Both the position numbers and the translations under genes were made by a program. Below, piece after piece: positions 59,501-61,172 of a stretch of 64,000 nt of DNA. The notes under the pieces are model-generated. The model saw only the letters and a program-made list of their open reading frames with translations. It did not search any database and was not told the origin of the DNA. Source of the stretch: Incurvaria masculella (Eukaryota; Arthropoda; Insecta; Lepidoptera; Incurvariidae); contig OX335647.2 in NCBI GenBank assembly GCA_946894095.1, positions 21,966,001 through 22,030,000 of the forward strand. Direction: 5' to 3'. Positions within the stretch are counted from its first letter, which is position 1. Every line of letters begins with the position of its first letter.

Positions 59501-59647
59501 CGCGAGCGCCGAGCCGACCGAGCCGCGCTGCAGCTTGCACGCGTAGCGCGCGTACAGCGCCTCCAGCTCCTCCGACTCGAAGCGGCGGCGCGCGAGCAGC
59601 CGCGCCAGCGGCCCGCGCGCGCTCATCGCCTTCACCGCGTGGTCCAT
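7354..59647 (-). CDS. rut: Adenylate cyclase, rutabaga/type 1-like (5' portion, six exons)
   Basis: Multi-exon gene for a membrane adenylate cyclase that makes cAMP from ATP; known rutabaga/ADCY1 proteins are activated by Ca2+/calmodulin and G-protein and act in neurons. Exons in order: 59647-59432, 58087-57758, 37422-37273, 34085-33967, 9520-9409, 7481-7354. Phases join cleanly (0,0,0,2,0, then open at 2) and give about 351 residues. Visible parts are a short N-terminus with [10 protein letters not shown], the first hydrophobic bundle, the linker [18 protein letters not shown], and C1a with ILFADIVGF and [12 protein letters not shown], whose Asp residues bind the catalytic metals. The [10 protein letters not shown] and [10 protein letters not shown] segments match type 1/rutabaga better than type 8. 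The rest of C1a, the second membrane bundle and C2a are missing, so the gene runs off the left edge. Family assignment is firm; the orthologue name rests on remembered relatives. Confidence 0.93.
7482..9408 (-). other. Intron 5
   Basis: Contains the 115-bp tandem duplication next to exon 6 and otherwise unremarkable AT-rich DNA. There is an A-run near 8635-8650 and a TTTATT-rich patch near 8930-8960. No gene seen. Confidence 0.7.
7495..7735. repeat. Tandem duplication of about 115 bp in intron 5
   Basis: Two imperfect copies lie head to tail just upstream (coding sense) of the exon 6 acceptor. Both contain AAAAGCAAGAACAGCTCGAA, then AAATGTGATATA, TTATTTCTGTGGTG and GCGGAATAAAACAACGGCC. The copies differ by small indels such as CAAATAAG against AATAAG. 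Confidence 0.85.
9409..9520 (-). CDS. rut: Adenylate cyclase exon 5: C1a core with first metal aspartate
   Basis: 112 bases, opening with the last base of a split Ser codon. It reads [16 protein letters not shown] and then [20 protein letters not shown]. The Asp in FADIVGF is the first catalytic metal ligand of class III cyclases; [10 protein letters not shown] is the conserved helix after it. The acceptor is TTCGTACAG|C and the donor is AAT|GTACGT. The 24.4-kb intron before it carries the Transib element. Confidence 0.96.
10090..10145 (-). mobile_element. Helitron-type 3' end fragment
   Basis: GCTGCGGCACCTGGCTCCGC followed by TCGGGAC is the complement of the 3' hairpin end seen in other Helitron-like copies here. 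No 5' end found. Confidence 0.4.
10793..11697 (-). mobile_element. CR1-like LINE, 3' part with YADD box
   Basis: Minus-strand frame with the reverse-transcriptase metal box ([16 protein letters not shown] at about 11663-11652). It continues through [33 protein letters not shown] and [12 protein letters not shown] to the C-terminal tail [18 protein letters not shown], then a 3' UTR and a short A-run. The palm before YADD is missing. Upstream the same frame runs by chance into an antisense SINE (11699-12035), so the apparent 378-residue ORF is a chimera. Two more 3' ends of this family lie at 320-712 and 33.4-33.76 kb. Confidence 0.85.
11699..12035 (+). mobile_element. SINE family I with tRNA-like head, copy 2
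   Basis: The head AGCCTAGTGGCGCGGGGAC (A box) and GGCCTGGGTTCAATTTCGAC (B box) look tRNA-derived. The body carries CGGAATCCATGTCAAACTG, ACCATCGCATTGGATGAAA, TGGTCGAAGCGGCAATGAA and AAGGTCCTAGCATGGCACC. It ends in an A/T-rich tail (ATTAAATAAAG). It abuts the LINE at 10793-11697. Confidence 0.75.
12723..12735 (+). repeat. Poly-C run
   Basis: About 12 C residues, followed by CTCTCTTTC. Probably length-variable. Confidence 0.9.
12826..13545 (+). mobile_element. Family H repeat interrupted by an RTE-like LINE piece
   Basis: The left part (12826-12960) has GATCCGCGGATTCGATCAAC and CCGCAAAGAAACTT. The right part (13495-13545) has CTAAATGCTACTGTCGAAC and TTTTGGTAGAA. In the copies at 43.0 and 59.1 kb these parts are nearly continuous, so the LINE fragment at 13060-13493 was inserted between them. 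Confidence 0.65.
13060..13493 (+). mobile_element. RTE-like LINE, 3' terminal fragment
   Basis: Encodes the C-terminal tail of an RTE-type reverse transcriptase: [11 protein letters not shown], then [20 protein letters not shown]. After a frameshift near 13.26-13.33 kb the frame continues to a GEAYVQQ-type end. It finishes in a short tandem (CTGA)n, as RTE elements do. 5'-truncated and inactive. Confidence 0.75.
13585..13752. mobile_element. Foldback MITE with about 60-bp arms
   Basis: The arms are nearly perfect inverted repeats: GGCTGAGATGAATAGTCGTA at the left and its complement TACGACTATTTATCTCAGCC at the right. They close on TTTGTGACGTCA / TGACGTCACAAA around a loop of about 45 bp. Confidence 0.9.
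13753..13873 (+). repeat. Two direct repeats of about 55 bp
   Basis: ACGACTACGAGT(A/G)GCATCTTC, then GTTTCATTCTAAGAACGAGA and GCTCATCGCT, occurs at about 13754-13808 and again at 13818-13872. It directly follows the foldback element. Confidence 0.85.
14086..14635 (-). mobile_element. TTAA MITE family B, copy 1
   Basis: Flanked by TTAA at both ends, with inverted termini TTAAGGTGGCCCAACCCG / CGGGATGGGCCACCTTAA. About 550 bp and non-coding. Internal GCACGG...CCGTGC hairpin, CTAGATGTCTGATGACC-type and TATAAGTCG-type segments are shared with ten other copies. TTAA duplication suggests piggyBac-type mobilisation (inference); no transposase is present. Confidence 0.85.
14632..15110 (-). mobile_element. 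TTAA MITE family C, copy 1
   Basis: Termini TTAAGGCGCTAGGACTAGCC and (complement) TTAAGGCCCTGGTACTAGCC. About 479 bp, non-coding, AT-rich. It shares the TTAA at 14632-14635 with the preceding B copy. Confidence 0.85.
15368..15907 (+). mobile_element. TTAA MITE family B, copy 2
   Basis: Starts TTAAGGTGGCCCATCCCGC and ends GGGTTAGGCCACCTTAA. 540 bp with both TTAA flanks intact. A short deletion removes part of the CACGG hairpin. Confidence 0.85.
16206..16580 (+). mobile_element. SINE family I, copy 3
   Basis: Head GCCCAGTGGCGCGACGCC, then TTTCTGGATGGGTGACCATT. The body contains CACGTAAAACTGTAGATTCC, AAGCGGCAATGAAAATTGTC, CATCCAGTTTAACG and AGGTCCTGGCATGGCACC, and it ends TTAGCCATCCATGTC plus an A-run. 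Full length by comparison with the other copies. Confidence 0.75.
17112..17330 (+). mobile_element. LINE 3' tail (reverse-transcriptase C-terminus)
   Basis: Encodes [20 protein letters not shown] then [20 protein letters not shown], the typical tail of a Jockey/CR1-like reverse transcriptase, ending in a stop at 17322-17324. The rest of the element is missing. Confidence 0.6.
17649..18222 (+). repeat. 570-bp repeat L, copy 1 (LINE or SINE 3' end)
   Basis: Nearly identical to 56894-57474. It begins TAGCATTTAAAGGGATAT and ends in an (ACAAT)n-like tail. The segment CGCAGTTTCTTTCCAGTTCT is like lepidopteran LINE 3' UTRs. No intact ORF. Confidence 0.8.
18223..18485 (+). repeat. Repeat family K, copy 1
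   Basis: GCCCATGGGCTTTCGAACTT, then a CAAGGTGCTTTCC segment and a GCGTTGAGCGATG-like end, match 55865-56145 at moderate identity. A third piece is at 19636-19695. Origin unknown. Confidence 0.5.
18940..19240. other. CpG-rich stretch in intron 4
   Basis: GC-rich, CpG-dense sequence (GCGCGGGCGGACGATGCGAC, GCGAGCGGCACCGCGCACTC) within AT-rich intron. No splice-supported exon is visible. It may be an intronic regulatory block. Confidence 0.25.
19310..19594 (+). mobile_element. Family A repeat, copy (+)
   Basis: Head CCGTCCAAGTGCGAGTCGG with palindrome AGTCGGACT. The middle has TTGTTATAGCGGCAAAATAA and CTGTGAAAATTCCAGTTGCC, then (ACGG)n. The end is TTTGGGTACGGAACCCTAAA. Full length. Class (SINE, MITE or Helitron derivative) not resolved. 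Confidence 0.85.
20058..22907 (-). mobile_element. Transib (RAG1-like) transposon with CGTCG target duplication
   Basis: The element spans 20063-22902 (2840 bp) and is bracketed by the 5-bp repeat CGTCG at 20058-20062 and 22903-22907. The termini start CACGTA(G/C)GGGTATT and extend, with mismatches, through ATATGGTCTAAA. Transib elements are known for CAC ends and GC-rich 5-bp duplications of the CGNCG type, and the transposase inside is RAG1-like, so three independent signs agree. The coding region is on the minus strand and is frameshifted, making the copy probably non-autonomous but recent. Confidence 0.92.
20330..22279 (-). pseudogene. Transib transposase, broken by two frameshifts
   Basis: Encodes a RAG1-core-like DDE transposase that cuts and joins transposon ends. 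The ATG is at 22279. The first frame (22279 to about 20960) carries [10 protein letters not shown], whose Asp corresponds to the first catalytic acid, and [18 protein letters not shown], with the second catalytic Asp, followed by CYICKQT. The frame then shifts at an A7 run near 20976-20982 into a segment with [11 protein letters not shown] and [11 protein letters not shown]. It shifts again near 20791 into the C-terminal part ([11 protein letters not shown] and [18 protein letters not shown]), where the Glu of SEEA is the third catalytic acid. The stop is at 20330. All three acids survive, so only the indels disable it. A short upstream exon is possible: ATGGATTCTTCAGATGAAG|GTATGT at 22629-22611. 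Confidence 0.88.
23527..23899. mobile_element. MITE with CACTGAGAAAAA ends and TA flanks
   Basis: Left TACACTGAGAAAAAA and right TTTTTTTCTCAGTGTA are inverted repeats, with TA next to both. About 370 bp and no coding capacity. The interior is rich in TTGTTACTGTAACAA-type short palindromes. The TA duplication suggests Tc1/mariner mobilisation (inference). Confidence 0.7.
24325..24510 (-). mobile_element. SINE family I fragment, reverse
   Basis: The complement shows family I body motifs: GACATGGATGGCTCATGGG, CATGCCAGGACCTTCCTC, ATTGCGCTTCGACCATCGC and GGTATCAACCGGGCCGGGAT. Truncated at the head. Confidence 0.6.
25141..25459 (+). mobile_element. TTAA MITE family D, copy 1
   Basis: Starts TTAAGAACGGCCGTGTTCTC and ends CTGATGCCACCTTAA. 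It shares AATATCTGTGTCTGC, AAAATCTTCATAC(A/G)AATTTT and CCAAATATCAAG(C/T)AA with the copy at 60801-61172. 319 bp, internally shorter. Confidence 0.7.
26022..26580 (+). mobile_element. Family F MITE, copy 1
   Basis: Long imperfect inverted ends: TTCCGGGAGGTCACGACATT on the left and ATTTTTGTCGCGACCTCCTA on the right. ATTGTA directly flanks both ends, a possible target duplication. The antisense small ORF seen in the other two copies is interrupted here by a TGA. Confidence 0.75.
26923..27224 (+). mobile_element. Family A repeat, copy (+)
   Basis: Full-length copy with the CCGGCCAAGTGCGAGTCGGG head, TTGTTATAGCGGCAAAATAA, a long (ACGG)n run (27132-27168) and the TTTGGGTACGGAACCCTAAA end. Confidence 0.88.
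27463..27754 (+). mobile_element. Family A repeat, copy (+)
   Basis: Full-length copy, same orientation as the one ending 240 bp upstream. Its (ACGG)n is shorter, about four units. Confidence 0.88.
27846..27910 (-). mobile_element. Helitron-type 3' end fragment
   Basis: TAGCTGAAGTTCCCGGCTCC and GCTCGCGTCAAT match the complementary 3' end of the Helitron at 31728-32037. Truncated within about 60 bp. Confidence 0.45.
28438..28600 (-). mobile_element. Family E MITE, copy 3
   Basis: Reverse copy: CCGGTTGCACGAAGAGACGG at the left and CTTTCGTGCACTCGGCCC at the right, with TTA on both sides. Internal CATACTGTCCACACAAAGTG is intact. Confidence 0.75.
28843..29065 (+). mobile_element. tRNA-headed SINE family J, copy 1
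   Basis: A box GACGAAATTGGTTAGACGC and B box CTGGTTCGGGTCCAGCC are correctly spaced, and the element ends in (CATA)n. A reverse copy is at 56630-56850. Confidence 0.65.
29145..29470 (-). mobile_element. SINE family I, reverse copy
   Basis: The complement carries TTCCGAACAG (left of the body), GGTAGGGGACAGGAAC, CCGACCATCTTTTCATCCAA and AGTTGCCATTTCAGGACC. Orientation follows the body order in other copies. Confidence 0.6.
29478..29735 (+). mobile_element. LINE 3' tail, out of frame
   Basis: In pieces it encodes [20 protein letters not shown] and [14 protein letters not shown], the usual end of a Jockey/CR1-like reverse transcriptase, followed by a T-rich run. Frameshifts and a stop near 29550 show decay. 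Confidence 0.6.
30030..30215 (-). mobile_element. tRNA-like SINE head, reverse
   Basis: GGGGATCGAACTCATGGCCT (complement of a B box) and CCCCTGAGTTACGAGCCGC (complement of an A box) are arranged as in a tRNA-derived SINE. They continue into family I head sequence, CCAAATGGTCACCCATCCAG. Confidence 0.55.
30554..30872 (-). mobile_element. Family A repeat, copy (-)
   Basis: Starts TAGGGTTCCGTACCCAAAGG and ends with the palindromic head GTGCGAGTCCGACTCGCAC. Its microsatellite is CCGT/CTGT interleaved (30612-30658). Confidence 0.88.
31728..32037 (-). mobile_element. Non-autonomous Helitron, apparently complete
   Basis: On the minus strand it starts TCACTACATAGTATAAAAC and ends in CTAG, with host A before and T after. 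This fits Helitron insertion between A and T without duplication. A short hairpin (ACCCGAGCGGAGCCCGGT) lies just before the 3' end. 310 bp, no ORF. Confidence 0.75.
32521..32890 (+). mobile_element. Family G repeat, copy 1
   Basis: Inverted ends AAGTTGTCACCTAAATAGGC and GCCAATTTAGGTGAGAACTC. The interior has TACGTCGACGTTGCCGTTTA and AACCACAGAAAATCTAGTAA. It is GC-richer than its surroundings and gives spurious ORFs. Confidence 0.75.
33440..33765 (-). mobile_element. CR1-like LINE, 3' fragment
   Basis: Diverged third copy of the family at 10.8 kb: AAACCACGCTCAGCGAGGC, GGAATCCTGGCGGTGCGG and TCTGATTCTCTGCGGCAGG. No intact frame. Confidence 0.65.
33967..34085 (-). CDS. rut: Adenylate cyclase exon 4: C1 linker and start of C1a
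   Basis: 119 bases (39 codons plus 2). The reading begins [19 protein letters not shown] and continues through [14 protein letters not shown]. This is the segment joining the membrane bundle to catalytic domain C1a in class III cyclases. The acceptor is TTTGACAG|GAGCGG and the donor is GTCAG|GTAAGT, a near-perfect 5' splice site. The split Ser codon is completed by exon 5, giving ...EQVS-ILFADI. Confidence 0.95.
36172..36732 (-). mobile_element. Family F MITE, copy 2
   Basis: Ends ACTAGGAGGTCGCGACAAAA and GTCGTGACCTCCCGGAAT. The small ORF at 36264-36473 ([20 protein letters not shown]...) is shared with the reverse copy at 58.2-58.76 kb. Confidence 0.75.
36953..37198 (-). mobile_element. Family A repeat, copy (-), internally shortened
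   Basis: TTTCCGTACCCAAAGGGTGC to CACTTGGCCGGTTTTTT. The microsatellite is nearly lost (GTCTGTCCGTCTGTC). It ends about 75 bp from the exon 3 donor. Confidence 0.85.
37273..37422 (-). CDS. rut: Adenylate cyclase exon 3: helix 6 and linker to C1a
   Basis: Codes for 50 residues in phase 0, starting [15 protein letters not shown] (last helix of the first bundle) and ending [11 protein letters not shown]. The RKAFLxxRxCI...LEDENEK pattern of membrane cyclases is visible as [24 protein letters not shown] in the read. The acceptor is GTGTCGCAG|ATG and the donor is AAACTG|GTGAGA. A long pyrimidine tract lies 45-135 bases upstream of the acceptor on the coding strand. A family A repeat ends about 75 bases beyond the donor. 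Confidence 0.92.
37466..37557 (+). repeat. Long purine (minus: pyrimidine) tract near exon 3
   Basis: Almost uninterrupted G/A with [24 protein letters not shown] units. On the coding strand it is a C/T tract 45-135 bases upstream of the exon 3 acceptor. Able in principle to form triplex DNA. Confidence 0.85.
37920..38045 (+). mobile_element. tRNA-like SINE head, truncated
   Basis: TCGTAGCCTAGTGGCGCGGG (A box) and GGTCTGGGTTCAATTCCGAC (B box) match the head of the SINE at 11699. The body stops at TTCGATAAGTTCG. Confidence 0.65.
38186..38511 (+). mobile_element. Family A repeat, copy (+)
   Basis: Full length, with the longest ACGG array in the window (38407-38453, about 12 units). Confidence 0.88.
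38713..39262 (+). mobile_element. TTAA MITE family B, copy 3
   Basis: TTAAGGTGGCCCATCCCGC to GCCGGGTTGGGCCACCTTAA. 550 bp, full length and isolated. Confidence 0.88.
40545..41175 (+). mobile_element. CR1-like LINE 3' end with (ATT)n tail
   Basis: Encodes [20 protein letters not shown], then [14 protein letters not shown] and [10 protein letters not shown] before a stop near 40808. A 3' UTR with GCCTTTTGGCATTAGGCCCG follows, ending in (ATT)n, typical of CR1-group ends. No upstream domains. Confidence 0.75.
41430..41908 (+). mobile_element. TTAA MITE family C, copy 2
   Basis: TTAAGGGCCTGGTACTAGCC to GGCTAGTCCTAGCGCCTTAA. 479 bp, full length and nearly identical to the copy at 51957. Confidence 0.88.
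42640..42865 (+). other. GC-rich block with a 62-codon ORF (42652-42840)
   Basis: The ORF starts at an ATG in good context (GCCGCCATGC): [20 protein letters not shown], ending CLKPRLD. I recognise no motif, and it is antisense to the cyclase intron. The GC-rich island sits in AT-rich DNA directly before a family A copy. It could be a small exon, an enhancer or a repeat piece; there is no splice evidence. Confidence 0.25.
42881..43029 (+). mobile_element. Family A repeat, 3'-truncated
   Basis: The head to GCGGCAAAATAAATA is present, then it stops and family H begins at once. Confidence 0.8.
43030..43270 (+). mobile_element. Family H repeat, copy 2
   Basis: Shares GGTAGTCAAACTACAC, TCCGCGGATTCGATCAACCC, GTGAAGAAGAACCCGCAAAG and CTAAATGCTACTGCCAAACA with the reverse copy at 59115-59352. 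Confidence 0.7.
44455..44615 (+). repeat. Interspersed repeat fragment ending TTTTTTGAAGTCGGTT
   Basis: AAATGGGACCACTTGGGAAG, ATCAAAATCGGTTCACCCAG and ACCTCCTCCTTTTTTGAAGT are motifs of a common lepidopteran repeat (from memory, unverified). No ends determined. Confidence 0.45.
45423..45764 (+). mobile_element. TTAA MITE family B, copy 4 (internal deletions)
   Basis: TTAAGGTGGCCCAACCCGC to GCCGGGTTGGGCCACCTTAA, 342 bp. Missing about 200 bp of the interior (join at GATTAGTCACACAATGCAC and TGTGTTAGCCGCC). Confidence 0.85.
45761..46853 (-). mobile_element. TTAA MITE family B, copy 5 (host of a nested copy)
   Basis: The outer ends are TTAAAGTGGCCCAACCCGG and GGGATGGGCCACCTTAA. It is split at its own internal TTAA (after GATGACTAATCTTC) by copy 6 and resumes at AAGATGTTCTTCC. 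Removing copy 6 restores a normal-length element. Confidence 0.88.
46058..46607 (+). mobile_element. TTAA MITE family B, copy 6 (nested in copy 5)
   Basis: Complete 550-bp copy, TTAAGGTGGCCCATCCCGC to GCCGGGTTGGGCCACCTTAA. It lies inside copy 5 in opposite orientation, at an internal TTAA. Confidence 0.9.
46873..47155 (+). mobile_element. SINE family I, headless copy
   Basis: GTTCGGAATCCATGTAAAAC, ACCATCGCATTGGATGAAAA, CCAACCAGTTCAATGTAGC and GCCCTGGCATGGCACCTAA, ending TTAGCCATCCATGTCAGGTT plus an A-run. Confidence 0.7.
47459..47502 (+). repeat. (CA)n microsatellite
   Basis: About 21 uninterrupted CA units. Confidence 0.95.
47630..47950 (-). mobile_element. SINE family I with tRNA-like head, reverse
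   Basis: The complement has family I body motifs (TTGGCAGGACCTTCCC, GAACTGGATGGAAAACACGG, CGCTTCGACCATCATTTCAC). It ends with a B-box complement, GGCGAGGAGTTGAACCTAGA. Confidence 0.7.
48037..48562 (+). mobile_element. TTAA MITE family B, copy 7 (3' truncated)
   Basis: TTAAGGTGGGCCATCCCGC at the left. The right end stops after GCGAATGAGTTAG, losing about 25 bp and its TTAA. Confidence 0.85.
49183..49465 (+). mobile_element. SINE family I with partial tRNA-like head
   Basis: GGTCGTGGCTCAGGTGTGGG and TTCAAATATTG form a shortened head. The body has GGGATCCATGTAAAACTG, ACCATAGCATTGGATTAAAA and AAGGTCCTGTCATGGCA. Confidence 0.65.
49573..49725 (+). mobile_element. Family E MITE, copy 4
   Basis: GGGGCCGAGTGCAGGAAAGG to TGTGCAATCGGGGCTTA, with TTA-like flanks. 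Confidence 0.7.
50187..50480 (+). mobile_element. Family A repeat, copy (+)
   Basis: Full-length copy. The head palindrome is broken by one change (GTCGGAATCGCAC). Short (ACGG)n followed by TCGGGCGCACAGCGG. Confidence 0.85.
50535..50785 (-). mobile_element. LINE 3' tail (reverse-transcriptase C-terminus)
   Basis: The minus strand encodes [20 protein letters not shown] then [20 protein letters not shown], a Jockey-like tail. No upstream domain. Confidence 0.6.
51449..51960 (-). mobile_element. TTAA MITE family B, copy 8
   Basis: The left end is degenerate (TTAAGGGCCCGACCCGGCGG); the right end GGGTTGGGCCACCTTAA is intact. First of a B-C-B chain. Confidence 0.85.
51957..52435 (+). mobile_element. 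TTAA MITE family C, copy 3
   Basis: TTAAGGGCCTGGTACTAGCC to GGCTAGTCCTAGCGCCTTAA. Shares one TTAA with a B copy on each side. Confidence 0.9.
52432..52978 (+). mobile_element. TTAA MITE family B, copy 9
   Basis: TTAAGGTGGCCCAACCCGC to GCCGGGTTGGGCCACCTTAA. 547 bp, full length. Confidence 0.9.
53130..53300 (-). mobile_element. SINE family I piece, apparently split by a Helitron-like element
   Basis: CATGCCAGGACCTTCC and GAGTTCAATGTAACCATC are family I motifs. GTATCTGGCATGGCACAGG at about 54310 looks like a continuation on the far side of the element at 53301-54291. Rearranged, so reading order is uncertain. Confidence 0.45.
53301..54291 (+). mobile_element. Helitron-like element
   Basis: Starts TCTATACTAATAATAAATCT, includes GTATGTATGTATGTATG and CCATAACTCTTAAACCGATC, and ends with a hairpin (ACCCGAGCGGAGCCGGGT) 9 bases before CTAG|T. 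About 990 bp. It carries a poly-G run (53625-53638) and a SINE-like insertion near 53.9-54.1 kb. No Rep/helicase ORF. Confidence 0.6.
53625..53640 (+). repeat. Poly-G run
   Basis: About 14 G residues in a G-rich stretch. Confidence 0.9.
54361..55330 (+). repeat. 115-bp minisatellite, seven units, one interrupted
   Basis: Units start at about 54361, 54476, 54591, 54700, 54815, 55100 and 55215 with GCCATGAGTTAATATGTCGG, followed by TTGTAGATTTGACGTTGGCC, AATAATATCACGAATCCATA and TTGTTTATTCATTATTCAT. One unit lacks 6 bp. The fifth unit is interrupted by about 160 bp of unrelated sequence (about 54848-55010). Confidence 0.92.
54848..55010 (+). other. Insert inside the minisatellite
   Basis: Non-repeat sequence beginning TTATCATAACACAGGGAATC and ending AATAAATATATTTTGATTTT plus a T-run. 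It is flanked by similar GTAGAGTTG and GTAGATTTGG, a possible 9-bp target duplication. The AATAAA near its end resembles an mRNA 3' end, but no poly-A follows. Confidence 0.5.
55725..55835 (-). mobile_element. tRNA-like SINE head, reverse
   Basis: The complement reads GGTTAGCTCAGCTGTAGAGC, a good tRNA A-box region. It explains the end of the ORF at 55559-55813. Confidence 0.5.
55865..56145 (+). repeat. Repeat family K, copy 2
   Basis: GCCCACAGGCTTTCGAACTT, GGCTGGCCAGGTGCTTTTTC and CCGCGTTGAGCGGTGG match 18223-18485. Confidence 0.5.
56630..56850 (-). mobile_element. tRNA-headed SINE family J, copy 2
   Basis: Reverse copy of 28843-29065. The B-box complement GGCTGGACCCGAACCAG is intact. Confidence 0.65.
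56894..57474 (+). repeat. 570-bp repeat L, copy 2
   Basis: Nearly identical to 17649-18222, with only scattered substitutions over more than 550 bp, so one or both copies moved recently. Starts TAGCATTTAAAGGGATAT; the tail is ACATTACAATACAATT. Confidence 0.8.
57640..57742 (+). mobile_element. CR1-like LINE 3' terminus next to exon 2
   Basis: CCTAATGCCTTTTGGCATTT, GTAAACTGTTTTTATAATGG and an ATT-rich tail match the 3' UTR end of the LINE at 40545-41175. The tail ends about 15 bp from the exon 2 donor. Confidence 0.65.
57758..58087 (-). CDS. rut: Adenylate cyclase exon 2: membrane helices 2-5
   Basis: Exactly 330 bases and 110 codons in phase 0. The acceptor is GCGTTGCAG|GCGGTC (AG at 58089-58088) and the donor is CAACAG|GTACGC. 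It encodes several hydrophobic helices ([62 protein letters not shown]) and ends FPHYVWQQ. The VYALLPV segment corresponds to a conserved stretch in vertebrate type 1 cyclase. The exon is extremely GC-rich and Ala-rich, so long spurious ORFs appear in the other frames. A LINE 3' tail ends about 15 bases beyond the donor. Confidence 0.88.
58132..59003 (+). mobile_element. Family G repeat split by a family F MITE
   Basis: The left part (58132-58204) has AGTTGTCACCTAAATTAGAG and GATCGACTGGCGTTTTCC. The right part (58763-59003) has CGTCGACGTATTTACGGCAA and TTTAGGTGAGAACTCAGACT. The F element lies between them. Confidence 0.75.
58205..58762 (+). mobile_element. Family F MITE, copy 3
   Basis: TTCCGGGAGGTCACGACATT to ATTTTTGTCGCGACCTCCTA. 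A minus-strand ORF (58468-58677, [20 protein letters not shown]...) parallels that in copy 2. Confidence 0.78.
59115..59352 (-). mobile_element. Family H repeat, copy 3 (reverse)
   Basis: Complement of 43030-43270, with CAAGGAATTGTTTGGCAGTA, GTTTCTTTGCGGGTTCTT and GTAGTTTGACTACC. Confidence 0.75.
59355..59392 (+). mobile_element. Family G terminal fragment near exon 1
   Basis: GATCGGTTTGCCGTAAACGC followed by CAATTTGGGTG is the right end of family G. It lies about 40 bp from the exon 1 donor. Confidence 0.6.
59432..59647 (-). CDS. rut: Adenylate cyclase exon 1: N-terminus and first membrane helix
   Basis: Codes for 72 residues from an ATG at 59647 ([12 protein letters not shown]...) to RLPQ. 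The conserved cytosolic motif [13 protein letters not shown] precedes a hydrophobic Ala/Leu stretch ([16 protein letters not shown]) that is the first membrane helix. The donor reads CCGCAG|GTGGGT, with GT at 59431-59430. I chose MDHAV because it is the first ATG in frame, but the frame stays open upstream to an acceptor-like TGTTGCAG ending at 59717. The exon may therefore start at 59716, with the ATG inside it and a 5' exon farther upstream. It is very GC-rich compared with the surrounding introns. Confidence 0.85.
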
Positions 59648-59761
59648 CACGCGCCGCGCCCGCCGCCGCCCGCGCCCGCGCCCGCTTCCGCGCCGCCGTC
59701 CTGCCGCCGCGACATTCTGCAACACACCGCACCACCATCTTGGATTAACATCACCACTAGT

Positions 59762-60054
59762 CTTTAGAGGTCCGCACCCAAAGGGTGAAAACTGAACCCT
59801 AGTACTAAGCCTCCGCTGTCCGTCAGTCCGTCTGTCACAGGGCTGTATCTCATGAACCGTAATAGGTAGGCAGCTGAAATTTTCACAGAGTGTGTATTTA
59901 TTTTGCCGCTATAACAACTAATTGGTAAAATTAAAAAAACATAAAAATTAAAGGGGGGCGCTACACAAAAAAGTGTTTTTTGTGTTTTAAACCTTGTATG
60001 GATGGTACGGAACACTTCGTGTGGGAATCCGACTCGCACTTGGCTGGTTTTTTT
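59762..60054 (-). mobile_element. Family A repeat, copy (-)
   Basis: TCCGCACCCAAAGGGTGAAA to GACTCGCACTTGGCTGG. Only a residual CCGT microsatellite. It lies within about 45 bp of the upstream edge of exon 1. Confidence 0.85.
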
Positions 60055-60266
60055 TCTTCGTTTTGGTCCTATGTTCCCACACGATACTGTATTATACTAT
60101 AATGCATTACATCACATTACGTTTTACCACAGAAATCGGAATATATTCAGATTTCTGTGCGTTTTACAGATTGAAATTTATTCGATCAGGATGATACACT
60201 TAGGAATTGCAACGACAATATCGACTGTGGTTTTCTTACAAGCATATAACATCTTAAATATAAACG

Positions 60267-60804
60267 TTAAGGTGTCCCTTCCCGGCGGGACTAACTCATT
60301 CGCGGGCAGGGTACAAAACCGTGCTATTGCGCTCTGGGACCTTCTATGTCAGTCAGGTTCCGTGATGAGGAGGATGCAACATTTCCACAAAGCAGACAAT
60401 GCTCGTAGTTTGATTTGGTAAGATTTACGAAAATTTTAATTACAAAACGACTTCTAGCTAAAAGTAAACCACGACCGCTCTAGTCAAAAATGTAACAAAA
60501 ACTAAATTGATTATACATTTTCATGAAACAAGCTATGTCTGATGACTAATCTTTTTAAGATGTAAAGAGTTTATTGTTGAGTAATCCACCTCCAGAGTTA
60601 TTGTATGAAACACGCTAAAAATTCGAACTTTCAGACCTTATAACTTAGAAACCAAACACAATTGTACAATGCCAACGGTCATCAGACATATAGTTCGATC
60701 AAATAAAGCTATTCTGAGCAAAATTTTGGATCTCTGACAAGAAATATGTGCGTGATCTTCTTTCCCCGTTTGTATGGGGAGTTAAGCGGGATGGCCCACC
60801 TTAA
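60267..60804 (-). mobile_element. TTAA MITE family B, copy 10
   Basis: TTAAGGTGTCCCTTCCCGGC to GCGGGATGGCCCACCTTAA. Diverged but both TTAA flanks are kept. First of a B-D-B chain. Confidence 0.85.
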
Positions 60805-61172
60805 GAACGGCCCGTAAGCTATGCTCCCCATACAAACGTAGTTTACTTATCATTTGGAAACAGCTATTTCAATTAAATTGACATTTAATATCTAATATCA
60901 GGTAACAAATATCTGTGTCTGCTTTTGTTTTTTTGAAAAATCCAAACCGAATGAAATGAATGCAAAAAGAAAATCTTCATACGAATTTTGTTTTCTCTGT
61001 GGTTTGACCCAGAATACATTTACCGAAAAAACAAAGGCATGCAGACACAGATATTTATAGCCTAATATTAGATACCAAATATCAAGTAAGTTGGAACAGT
61101 GGTTTTCAAATCATTAGTAAACTACGTTTGTATGGGAGGCGAAATTTTCTGATGCTTACGGGGCGACCTTAA
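60801..61172 (+). mobile_element. TTAA MITE family D, copy 2
   Basis: TTAAGAACGGCCCGTAAGC to GCTTACGGGGCGACCTTAA. 372 bp. An inner inverted pair, CCATACAAACGTAGTTTAC and GTAAACTACGTTTGTATGG, extends the terminal repeats. Confidence 0.82.

Noticed and set aside
59313..59767. Four overlapping ORFs of 120-140 residues over exon 1
   Set aside because: Caused by high GC content; they lack motifs, and the minus frame with [10 protein letters not shown] is the real one. The apparent upstream M at 59725 is a GTG inside the presumed intron.
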